Below are positions 1 to 5,737 of a stretch of 7,215 nt of DNA, piece after piece (the first letter of the stretch is position 1; each line of letters begins with the position of its first letter). The DNA is from Treponema sp. (GTDB lineage Bacteria; Spirochaetota; Spirochaetia; Treponematales; Breznakiellaceae), in NCBI GenBank assembly GCA_031289935.1, contig JAITON010000207.1, forward strand, positions 1 through 7,215, in the 5' to 3' direction. Below the pieces are notes generated by a model. It searched no databases, was not told where the DNA came from, and saw only the letters and a program-made list of their open reading frames with translations. The position numbers and the translations under genes are program-made.

Positions 1-1
1 C

Positions 2-64
2 TCCGTCATAGAGCGGGAGCGCTCCGCCACCGGCAACAACGCGGTGGTGGTGGGGTCTAGGTAG
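2..64 (+). CDS. possible 3' end of a convergent gene (20 codons)
   Basis: The reading frame starting at base 2 is open from the window edge to a TAG at 62-64 and gives a C-terminus ending in ATGNNAVVVGSR. It would be a gene convergent with recA. I do not recognise the family. The evidence is weak: only 20 residues are visible, and the DNA also holds short inverted repeats (13-27 with one bulged base; CCACC at 27-31 against GGTGG at 43-47). The stretch may instead be part of a repetitive intergenic element together with the hairpin that starts at its stop codon. Confidence 0.2.
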   Translation, partial: SVIERERSATGNNAVVVGSR

Positions 65-119
65 TGCTTCGACAGGCTCAGCAACCAGGAGACTGGTCCC
101 TGAGCCTGTTGAAGGGCAC
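64..119. repeat. REP-like palindromic hairpin element
   Basis: The arms GTGCTTCGACAGGCTCAG (64-81) and CTGAGCCTGTTGAAGGGCAC (100-119) pair along almost their whole length, with one G-T pair and a two-base bulge. An inner stem CCAG/CTGG (85-88 with 93-96) closes a GAGA loop. Words of the type CCTGAGCCTGTYGAAGG are common dispersed intergenic palindromes in many bacterial genomes and often appear in databases as spurious peptides containing PEPVEG. The element lies downstream of recA. It has no T-tract on either strand, so it is not a standard intrinsic terminator, although it could protect mRNA 3' ends or stall polymerase. Confidence 0.75.
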
Positions 120-205
120 CAACCGTGGCCGGCGCCGATGGGACCTCATGGCTTGTGCACGATATACAAAACTCTGGAGAGCTTCGCTTCGTTGCGCAAA
201 TGCCC

Positions 206-1555
206 CTAGAAGAGACCGTCAGGGGCTGTCTTGGGGGGCCGCCCCCTGCCACGGTGAACCGGAGACGGCTCGGTGTCCGCCGGCTCGGTGTCCGCTGGCA
301 CGGAGTCTACCTGAGCGGCGGCGGCCTGGGCCAGGGCGGCGGTGCCGGCCAGGGCGGCGGCATCGGTCGCCGGCGCCGGGGATTCCGGTACGGGATCAGG
401 CGGCTCAGGGACCGGTTCCGCCTGGGCAGAGACCACCGGAGCGGAGACCGGGGGCTTGGCCTTGGTAGTGGACCCCTGAGCGGCGACCGCCTGAGCGGCA
501 GCATCGTCCCGGCCGGGGAACATGATCTTCCGCAGCCTAACCTCAATCTCCTTGGTAAGCTCGGGCCGTTCTATCAGGTAGCTCTTTACGTTGTCCCGGC
601 CCTGGCCGATCTTGTCCTCGCCGTAGGCGTACCATGCGCCTTTTTTATCAATAATATCGTACTTGATGGCTGCATCCAGGATGCTTCCCAGAGCGGAAAC
701 CCCTTTGCCGAACATGATGTCGAGCTCTACCCGGCGGAACGGGGGCGCCACTTTATTCTTCACGACCTTGACCCGGACCCGGTTGCCCAGGGCGTCCTCG
801 TCCTTGCCACCTTCGATGGTCTCCACCTTGCGGACCTCAAGCCGCAGCGAGGCGTAGAACTTGAGGGCATTGCCGCCGGTGGTGGTCTCCGGGTTACCGT
901 ACATGACGCCGATCTTCATCCGGATCTGGTTGATGAAGATAAGCAAGGTTCGGGACTTGCCGATGGTGGCGGTGAGCTTCCGCATGGCCTGGCTCATGAG
1001 CCGGGCCTGGAGGCCCATCTGGGCGTCTCCCATGTTGCCTTCAATTTCCGCCTGGGGAACCAGGGCCGCTACAGAATCCACCACGATGACGTCTACCGCG
1101 CCAGAACGGACCAGGCTTTCGGTGATTTCCAGGGCCTGCTCCCCGGAATCGGGCTGAGAGATCCAGAGCTCGTCAATATTGACGCCCAGGTTCTTCGCAT
1201 AGCTGGGGTCCAGCGCGTGCTCGGCATCTACAAAGGCGGCGGTACCCCCCAGTTTCTGGGCCTCCGCGATGGCGTGGAGCGCCAGGGTGGTCTTTCCCGA
1301 GGATTCGGGCCCGTAGATCTCAATGATCCTGCCCCGGGGGTAGCCGCCAATCCCCAAGGCCTCATCCAGGAGGATTGACCCCGAGGGTATGGCGTCAATA
1401 CCCACCGCGTTAACGTTGGTACCCAGTTTCATGATGGAACCAGCGCCAAATTGCTTTTCAATCTGGAGCCTTGCTGCTTCAAGGGCTTTTTCCCGGTCCC
1501 CGCCTGAGACGGGTCCGTTAGACACCTTGGTCGATTCAGAATCATTCTTTGCCAC
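206..1555 (-). CDS. recA: RecA recombinase with a long C-terminal tail
   Basis: RecA is the ATP-dependent DNA strand-exchange protein of homologous recombination and DNA repair, acting on the chromosome in the cytoplasm. The 449-residue product shows Walker A GPESSGKT (82-89), the catalytic-Glu segment DAEHALDP (about 110-117), Walker B VIVVD (156-160), and the L2 DNA-binding loop starting NPETTTGGN (221-229). I chose the GTG at 1553-1555 because a GGAGG sits 5 nt upstream and the product then begins MAKND, like other RecAs. The ATG at 1565-1567 (453 residues) has no ribosome binding site. The usual RecA core is about 350 residues and ends here near residue 347. The remaining 100 or so residues are an Ala/Pro/Glu-rich, probably disordered tail ending in RGRGRPPK (435-442), which resembles an AT-hook. 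recA follows the kinase gene by 116 nt and probably has its own promoter. Confidence 0.97.
   Translation of the reverse strand: MAKNDSESTKVSNGPVSGGDREKALEAARLQIEKQFGAGSIMKLGTNVNAVGIDAIPSGSILLDEALGIGGYPRGRIIEIYGPESSGKTTLALHAIAEAQKLGGTAAFVDAEHALDPSYAKNLGVNIDELWISQPDSGEQALEITESLVRSGAVDVIVVDSVAALVPQAEIEGNMGDAQMGLQARLMSQAMRKLTATIGKSRTLLIFINQIRMKIGVMYGNPETTTGGNALKFYASLRLEVRKVETIEGGKDEDALGNRVRVKVVKNKVAPPFRRVELDIMFGKGVSALGSILDAAIKYDIIDKKGAWYAYGEDKIGQGRDNVKSYLIERPELTKEIEVRLRKIMFPGRDDAAAQAVAAQGSTTKAKPPVSAPVVSAQAEPVPEPPDPVPESPAPATDAAALAGTAALAQAAAAQVDSVPADTEPADTEPSPVHRGRGRPPKTAPDGLF
266..295. repeat. 15-bp perfect tandem duplication in the recA tail
   Basis: Two adjacent identical 15-base units (266-280 and 281-295, CGGCTCGGTGTCCGC) encode the repeated pentapeptide PADTE in the RecA tail. 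The unit is a multiple of three, so gain or loss of copies keeps frame. Confidence 0.85.
329..360. repeat. 18-bp-period repeat in the recA tail
   Basis: The 14-base word GGCCAGGGCGGCGG occurs at 329-342 and again at 347-360, a period of 18 bases (six codons). It encodes the Ala-rich part of the RecA tail (AALAG/AALAQ). Like the neighbouring 15-bp repeat it preserves frame, which suggests the tail has grown by small duplications. Confidence 0.7.
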
Positions 1556-1560
1556 AATTT

Positions 1561-1565
1561 CCTCC
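1561..1565 (-). promoter_or_regulatory. Shine-Dalgarno site deciding the recA start
   Basis: The minus strand reads GGAGG at 1565-1561, then AAATT, then GTG at 1555. This spacing is ideal for the GTG and impossible for the ATG at 1567, which overlaps the site. Confidence 0.8.
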
Positions 1566-1568
1566 ATA

Positions 1569-1634
1569 ACTATACTATATAAGGCAATGTCCTGCGCTAT
1601 GCTTTGTCTTTTTATCACTTTTTTTTATTTTTTT
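1569..1634 (-). promoter_or_regulatory. probable recA promoter with A-tract UP-like element
   Basis: On the minus strand two overlapping TATAGT boxes lie at 1579-1574 and 1574-1569. No good -35 hexamer is present, but A-tracts of seven and eight bases (1634-1628 and 1626-1619) sit where an UP element would contact the alpha subunits of RNA polymerase. Use of the 1579-1574 box would start the mRNA near 1567 and leave a short leader holding just the GGAGG. No LexA-type operator of the E. coli or Bacillus pattern was seen. Confidence 0.35.
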
Positions 1635-1647
1635 CTACGGTCCAGGA

Positions 1648-1653
1648 ATTATA
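1648..1653 (-). promoter_or_regulatory. alternative -10 box upstream of recA
   Basis: A perfect TATAAT reads on the minus strand at 1653-1648, in the gap just past the kinase stop. No recognisable -35 hexamer lies 16-18 bp further upstream. If used, it would give a leader of about 85 nt containing the A-tracts. Confidence 0.3.
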
Positions 1654-1671
1654 CTATGAGAGAAGATGTTT

Positions 1672-3597
1672 TTAGAGCTCTCCTAGCACGGCATCGAGAG
1701 CCGCCGCCAGTTCAGCTTCCAGAGTTCCGGTTTCTCTGTCTGTCCCCGGTGGTCCTGCCAGGACTGCCGCCACATGGCTGAGTTCCTCCGCGCCGATAAG
1801 GGCCGCCGTGCTCTTCAGGGTATGGGCCAGCCGCCATGCCTCATGCCGGTCTCCCTGAGCTAGGGCCTTCCGGATTGCCGCCTCGTCACCGGCATGATTC
1901 TCCTTAAAGCCCTCAAGAAGCTGCCCGTAGAGCTCTTCGTCCCCTGCGGCGTTTTTTAAGCCCAACTCCCGGTCGATAGAGGGTTTCGGGCTCTGGTTTT
2001 TAGCCGGAAGAGGGAAGCGGACTGCCGCCCCGTCTTGCATGGGAAGCCAGCGGGAGAGCACCCGGTTCAGTTCCCGGCCCTCAATCGGCTTGGGCAGAAA
2101 GTCGTTCATCCCCGCCTTAAAGAACGCCTCCCGGGACCCCTCCATAACATTGGCCGAAAGGGCGATAATCGGCGTTTCCCGGTATGTTTCGGAGAGGCTG
2201 CGGATTCTGCGGGTTGTTTCCAGACCGTCCATGCCCGGCATCATCTGATCCATGAAGATGATGTCGTAGTTCCTCTGGGCTGCCTTCTCCAGGGCCTCCT
2301 CGCCGCTTTCTGCGGTCTCTGCCTGGATACCGTGCCGGGCCAGATAGGCCAGGGCTACCTTGCGGTTAAGGGCATTATCGTCCACCACAAGGGTTTGGAA
2401 TGTCGCCGGCGCCTTCACCGGTTCGTCCTGGCCCTTCCGCTCTATCTTTGCCGGGTCCCCTATAGTTAGGGGCAGCAGCACCCGGAACAGCGAGCCTTTG
2501 TCGTAGACGCTCTCCACCTCAATGGCGCCGTCCATCAGATCCACCAGCCGCTTGGTGATGGCAAGCCCCAGCCCTGTGCCGATGATGCCCCGGTTGCGCT
2601 CCCCGTCAAGCTGCTCAAAGGACTGGAATATCCGTGGAATATCCTCCTGCCGGATCCCTGGCCCCGAATCCTCAATCAGGATGGCCAGAAAGTTCCTCCC
2701 CTCCCTTACGGTCCTGGTCAGGTGGAAACCTACAAAGCCCTGCCGGGTATACTTGATCGCATTATTTAGGATATTGGTGATGATCTGCCGTATTCTGATA
2801 TTGTCAGCGTAGATCAGTTCCGGGAGCGTCTTGTCGTAACCTGTTCTGAATTCCAGGTTTCGGGAATTGACCGCAAACCGGGCCATGGAGTAAAGATTGT
2901 CAAAAAGCTCCGGCAGGCTAAAGTGGACCGGGAAAAGGCTCATCTTCCCCGCCTCAATTTTTGAGAGGTCCAGAATATCATTAATGATGGCTAGGAGCGT
3001 TTGAGAGGTTTTTCGGATATCCTCAATATATTCCTGCTGGGTCTTGTTCAGGTTATCGGTCTGTATGAGTTTGCTTATCCCGATGATAGCGTTCAGGGGC
3101 GTACGGATTTCGTGGCTTGTGGACGCCAGGAAGCGGCTTTTGGCCTCGCTGGCCGCCTTGGCCGTCCGGGCCTGAACCTCCATCTCCCGGTTCAGGGCAT
3201 CGGCCTCCCGGATCCGCTTGTCCTGGGCCTTGGCCATCCGGAGGTCCCGGTAATAACCGGCCAGGACAAACCCTCCCTTCCAGGGTACCCGCACCAGGGT
3301 AACCTCCAGGGGAAGCTCCTCCCCCGAAAGGGTCCGGTGCATCCATTCAAACTGCTGGAACCCCGTCTCGAAAGCCAGGGCATCATGTTCCCGCATCTTG
3401 TCCTGGCTTAGGCATCCGTTGCTTTGATACTCGGGACTCAGGTTCGCCTTGCTCCGGGCGAATTCCTCCTTATCGGTCACTCCGAAAATCTTCAGCGCCT
3501 CCCGGTTGCATTCAAGCAGATTCCCCGCCTCGTCCCAGAGAGAACAGGCCATGGGCGTGGCGTCCAGCATGATTCGGGTCCGTTCATCAGCTTCCAT
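1672..3597 (-). CDS. soluble hybrid sensor histidine kinase (PAS-HisKA-HATPase-REC-Hpt)
   Basis: This 641-residue phosphorelay kinase carries four relay parts in one chain. It has an N-terminal PAS-like domain (about 5-118), a coiled linker (120-155), a HisKA dimerisation domain with H162 in STSHEIRTPLN, and an ATPase domain with an N-box ending N279, a G1 box DSGPGI (310-315) and a G2 box GTGLGL (340-345). A receiver follows with D406/D407, phospho-acceptor D450, S481 and K503, and then an Hpt domain with H592 in AHTLKS. All key residues are intact, so a full His-Asp-His relay is expected, passing phosphate to a separate regulator not in this window. There are no membrane segments or signal peptide. 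It starts 9 nt after the amylase-family stop without a clear Shine-Dalgarno site, so it is probably translationally coupled. The start is the first possible one after an in-frame TAG. The signal it senses is unknown. Confidence 0.93.
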   Translation of the reverse strand: MEADERTRIMLDATPMACSLWDEAGNLLECNREALKIFGVTDKEEFARSKANLSPEYQSNGCLSQDKMREHDALAFETGFQQFEWMHRTLSGEELPLEVTLVRVPWKGGFVLAGYYRDLRMAKAQDKRIREADALNREMEVQARTAKAASEAKSRFLASTSHEIRTPLNAIIGISKLIQTDNLNKTQQEYIEDIRKTSQTLLAIINDILDLSKIEAGKMSLFPVHFSLPELFDNLYSMARFAVNSRNLEFRTGYDKTLPELIYADNIRIRQIITNILNNAIKYTRQGFVGFHLTRTVREGRNFLAILIEDSGPGIRQEDIPRIFQSFEQLDGERNRGIIGTGLGLAITKRLVDLMDGAIEVESVYDKGSLFRVLLPLTIGDPAKIERKGQDEPVKAPATFQTLVVDDNALNRKVALAYLARHGIQAETAESGEEALEKAAQRNYDIIFMDQMMPGMDGLETTRRIRSLSETYRETPIIALSANVMEGSREAFFKAGMNDFLPKPIEGRELNRVLSRWLPMQDGAAVRFPLPAKNQSPKPSIDRELGLKNAAGDEELYGQLLEGFKENHAGDEAAIRKALAQGDRHEAWRLAHTLKSTAALIGAEELSHVAAVLAGPPGTDRETGTLEAELAAALDAVLGEL

Positions 3598-3606
3598 GAT
3601 ATCAGT

Positions 3607-4995
3607 CTAGCACGGGTATTCCCGCTCAGCAAGGACCAGTACCCGTAGCCAGGACGGGTCCAGGGGAATAGTCAGCCCGCCGCTGTCTGCGGTAAAACTC
3701 GCGCCGTCCAGCAGGTCCCGCCATCGTCCCGGTCCTATCCCCAGGATATTCCCCGGTATACGCAGTACCGCCGGCCCCTCGCTGATGTTGACCGCCGCCA
3801 GGACCCGCTCCCCGGGAACTTCCCGCATAAAGGCGAACTGCTCGGGGCTTTTGTAGAGTTCCCGGTAGCTCCCTTCCCGCAGTACCCTGGAACCCCTCCG
3901 CAGGGCCGCCAGGCGCCGTATCGTGGCAAAGAGCGCAGCGGGTGTACCGGTACCGTCCGCACTATCAGCCTGGAGGGATTCCCAGGCCGGCCGCAGGGCA
4001 GCATCGCTGTGGCCCTGTTTCTCCCCCCGGACGCCGTATTCGCTGCCGTAATATATCGAAGGAATCCCTGGCACGGTGAAGAGGAGCCCGTAGAGGGGGA
4101 AGAGCTGGGCCTCGTTGTTCAGAATACTGGCAACACGGTTCACATCGTGGTTGTCCACAAAGTTGTAGAGGAGCAGATCCCGGTACAGACCCTCGGTTCC
4201 GAACTGCCGGTTCAGAGTCCAGGCCAGCTCGAAAAAATTGTGGTCCTTCAGGCTGGACCAGAGCCCCTTATAAAGCTCGTAGTTGGTCACCGAGTCGAGC
4301 CGGCCCGGGGCGGCCCAATGCCGGTAATCCCCATGGATCACTTCCCCCAAAAGGTAGAAGCCCGGCTTCGAGGATGTGCAGACCCGGTTAAGTTCCTCCA
4401 TAAAATCCGGCAGGAGGAGGTCCGCCGCATCCAGCCTGAGGCCGTCGATATCAAACTCATCGATCCAGAAACGGACCGCCCCCAGGAGATACTCCCGGAC
4501 ATTCCGGTTGTGTCCGTTCAATTTGATCAGGTCGTAGCAGCCGTTCCAGCCCTCATAGCAGAAGGGATCCCCTGCCGGGCCCGGTCTGCTAAAATCAACC
4601 TGGCTGAACCAGTCCCGGTAGGCCGACGCCTCCCGCTTCTCCTGGAGGTCCCTAAAGGCGAAGAAGCGCCGCCCCGTATGGTTGAAGACCCCGTCCAGGA
4701 TTACCATGATGCCCGCCTCGTGGAAGGCCTGCACCAGGGCCTTAAGGTCCCCGTTGGTCCCCAGCCGGCGGTCCACCCAGTAATAGTCCAGGGTATCGTA
4801 GCCGTGGGCTATGGACTCGAAGAGCGGCCCGAGGTAGAGTGCGTTCACCCCCAGATCCCTGAGCCGGGGAATGTGCCCCGCTATGGCCCGTAGCCCTGTC
4901 CCGGCGGGGGAGGCGAAGTCGTTCCGCCGGGCTGCCCCGCAGAATCCCAGGGGATAGAGGTGATAAAAGATGCGTTCCGCTTCAGGAATGATCAT
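3607..4995 (-). CDS. GH13 alpha-amylase-family glycoside hydrolase, cytoplasmic
   Basis: This 462-residue enzyme should hydrolyse or transfer alpha-glucan bonds (maltodextrin or cyclomaltodextrin type). It has the GH13 conserved regions in order: region I DGVFNH (101-106), region II GLRLDAAD with nucleophile D189, region III GEV with acid/base E218, and region IV FVDNHD with transition-state stabiliser D284. A short C-terminal beta domain (about 390-462) follows the barrel. It has no signal peptide and no N-terminal starch-binding domain of the neopullulanase type, so it probably acts inside the cell on imported oligosaccharides. I chose the ATG at 4993-4995 because AAGGAG lies 6 nt upstream; a longer TTG start at 5037 has no such site. 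It is second in the operon, 44 nt after tetR. The exact substrate cannot be read from the sequence. Confidence 0.92.
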   Translation of the reverse strand: MIIPEAERIFYHLYPLGFCGAARRNDFASPAGTGLRAIAGHIPRLRDLGVNALYLGPLFESIAHGYDTLDYYWVDRRLGTNGDLKALVQAFHEAGIMVILDGVFNHTGRRFFAFRDLQEKREASAYRDWFSQVDFSRPGPAGDPFCYEGWNGCYDLIKLNGHNRNVREYLLGAVRFWIDEFDIDGLRLDAADLLLPDFMEELNRVCTSSKPGFYLLGEVIHGDYRHWAAPGRLDSVTNYELYKGLWSSLKDHNFFELAWTLNRQFGTEGLYRDLLLYNFVDNHDVNRVASILNNEAQLFPLYGLLFTVPGIPSIYYGSEYGVRGEKQGHSDAALRPAWESLQADSADGTGTPAALFATIRRLAALRRGSRVLREGSYRELYKSPEQFAFMREVPGERVLAAVNISEGPAVLRIPGNILGIGPGRWRDLLDGASFTADSGGLTIPLDPSWLRVLVLAEREYPC

Positions 4996-5001
4996 GTAAG
5001 G

Positions 5002-5007
5002 CTCCTT
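5002..5007 (-). promoter_or_regulatory. Shine-Dalgarno site of the GH13 gene
   Basis: The minus strand reads AAGGAG at 5007-5002, 6 nt before the ATG at 4995. It fixes the start and directly abuts the second operator-like site, sharing one base with it. Confidence 0.85.
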
Positions 5008-5024
5008 ATACCTACCGGGTATAT
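5007..5024. promoter_or_regulatory. second TetR operator-like site, in the GH13 leader
   Basis: The 18 bases TATACCTACCGGGTATAT match the tetR promoter operator at 5655-5675 exactly, except that three central bases (ATC) are absent. It keeps the outer arms TATACC/GGTATA and an odd-centred inner palindrome TACC-G-GGTA. It lies between the tetR stop and the GH13 ribosome binding site. No convincing -35/-10 pair goes with it, so a bound repressor would act as a roadblock rather than a classical promoter block. Whether the shortened spacing still binds is unknown. Confidence 0.5.
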
Positions 5025-5039
5025 CAATGCGCAGCAATT

Positions 5040-5645
5040 TTACGAAAAAATCCCGTGCATAAACTGATGGACGATCCGGTACTCCGTAGGGGGATTTACC
5101 TCAATTTCACCGTTCACCGCCAGCAGGGCCCAGGTTTCGAGCAGCCCGAAGAAAGTCTCGGCGTAGATCCGCTGCCGGTCCCGCATGTTGCCGTGATCCA
5201 GGACCGCCGCCGCAAAAAGCCCCTCCAAAAGGGCCGCCAATTCTCCCCTAAGAGGCGCCGAAGCAGTATAGGCGGCATTTTCAGGGGCCGATGAGAAACA
5301 GCTCAGCAGGAAGCGGAAGAATTCCGGCTGGTTTCGGGCAACACGGAGGGTTCCCTGGAAAAGCCCCATCAGGTTGTTCGTCAAATTGTGCCGGTATTCC
5401 GTCTCTTCCCGGAAAATTTCCCGGAGCGCGTCCCCCTTTTCCCGGATAATGGTCTCTAGAAGCCCTTGTTTGCTCCCGAAATGATAGTAGAGGCTGGGCT
5501 TGGTGATTCCCGAAGCGACCGTCAGTTCCTGGATTCCCACGGACTCATAGCCCTTGGCGGCAAAGAGCGCAAGCGCCCGTTCCAGGATAGTCTCTCTAAC
5601 GGCGGAGAAGACCGCCGGTTTGCCGGGAGTATCTAAGGTTTCCAT
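5040..5645 (-). CDS. TetR/AcrR-family transcriptional repressor
   Basis: This is a 201-residue protein with the typical TetR layout. An N-terminal three-helix DNA-binding domain (about 16-62) includes the helix-turn-helix GIQELTVASGITKPSLYYHF (37-56), and the rest is an all-helical ligand-binding and dimerisation domain (about 65-200). The length is normal for the family. The ligand is not predictable; family members usually release DNA on binding a small molecule. The ATG at 5643-5645 is the only plausible start, yet no Shine-Dalgarno site precedes it, and the predicted transcription start is at or next to this ATG. It is the first gene of a probable operon with the GH13 enzyme (44-nt gap) and the hybrid kinase, and its promoter carries a palindrome suited to self-repression. 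Confidence 0.93.
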   Translation of the reverse strand: METLDTPGKPAVFSAVRETILERALALFAAKGYESVGIQELTVASGITKPSLYYHFGSKQGLLETIIREKGDALREIFREETEYRHNLTNNLMGLFQGTLRVARNQPEFFRFLLSCFSSAPENAAYTASAPLRGELAALLEGLFAAAVLDHGNMRDRQRIYAETFFGLLETWALLAVNGEIEVNPPTEYRIVHQFMHGIFS

Positions 5646-5652
5646 GTTTTGT

Positions 5653-5682
5653 AATATACCTACCGATCGGTATATTAGTCAA
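5653..5682 (-). promoter_or_regulatory. tetR operon promoter
   Basis: The minus strand reads TTGACT (-35, 5682-5677), an 18-nt spacer, then TATATT (-10, 5658-5653). Both boxes are close to sigma-70-type consensus. The expected start of transcription is about 5646, immediately before the tetR ATG at 5645. Confidence 0.75.
5655..5675. promoter_or_regulatory. TetR operator in the tetR promoter spacer
   Basis: The perfect 12-bp palindrome TACCGATCGGTA (5661-5672) lies between the -35 and -10 boxes. It is flanked by TATACC on one side and TATAT on the other, so a second, outer inverted pair TATACC/GGTATA is also present. A dimer bound here would block polymerase. This position and form are typical of autoregulating TetR-family repressors; binding by this protein is inferred. 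Confidence 0.75.
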
Positions 5683-5697
5683 GTACTCGCGTCTTTC

Positions 5698-5724
5698 GCG
5701 TTCAAGCTCCCTAAGCGTTCAAGC
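5698..5724. repeat. two direct copies of a 10-bp word upstream of tetR
   Basis: GCGTTCAAGC occurs at 5698-5707 and 5715-5724, 17 bp apart, in the gap between ecfT and the tetR promoter. The second copy also forms a small inverted repeat AGCG/CGCT (5714-5717 with 5724-5727). The role is unknown; possibilities are a second regulator's site about 20-45 bp upstream of the -35 box, or chance. Confidence 0.45.
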
Positions 5725-5737
5725 GCTCTTCGCATTG

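Noticed and set aside
150..205. Intrinsic terminator just after recA
   Set aside because: Only a four-base stem CTCT/AGAG with a two-base loop precedes TTTTGT on the minus strand; too weak to call.
125..1378. 417-codon open frame on the plus strand antisense to recA
   Set aside because: It mirrors the intact RecA coding frame; GC-rich codon use on the minus strand keeps the opposite frame open. No family motifs and no ribosome binding site.
1556..1618. Longer RecA starts at 1618 or at the ATG at 1567
   Set aside because: The GGAGG at 1561-1565 serves only the GTG at 1555. The added N-terminal residues do not resemble RecA.
1556..1671. SOS (LexA) operator upstream of recA
   Set aside because: No E. 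coli-type CTG-N10-CAG box and no Bacillus-type GAAC-N4-GTTC box was seen.
1672..1690. Terminator after the kinase gene around GAGAGCTC
   Set aside because: The short palindrome has no adequate loop or proper T-tract on the minus strand.
4009..4893. 294-codon open frame on the plus strand antisense to the GH13 gene
   Set aside because: Shadow of a gene with all GH13 catalytic motifs; the antisense product has no recognisable domain.
4996..5037. Upstream TTG start for the GH13 enzyme adding 14 residues
   Set aside because: No Shine-Dalgarno site before the TTG, while AAGGAG is well placed for the ATG at 4995. The extra codons would read through the operator-like site.
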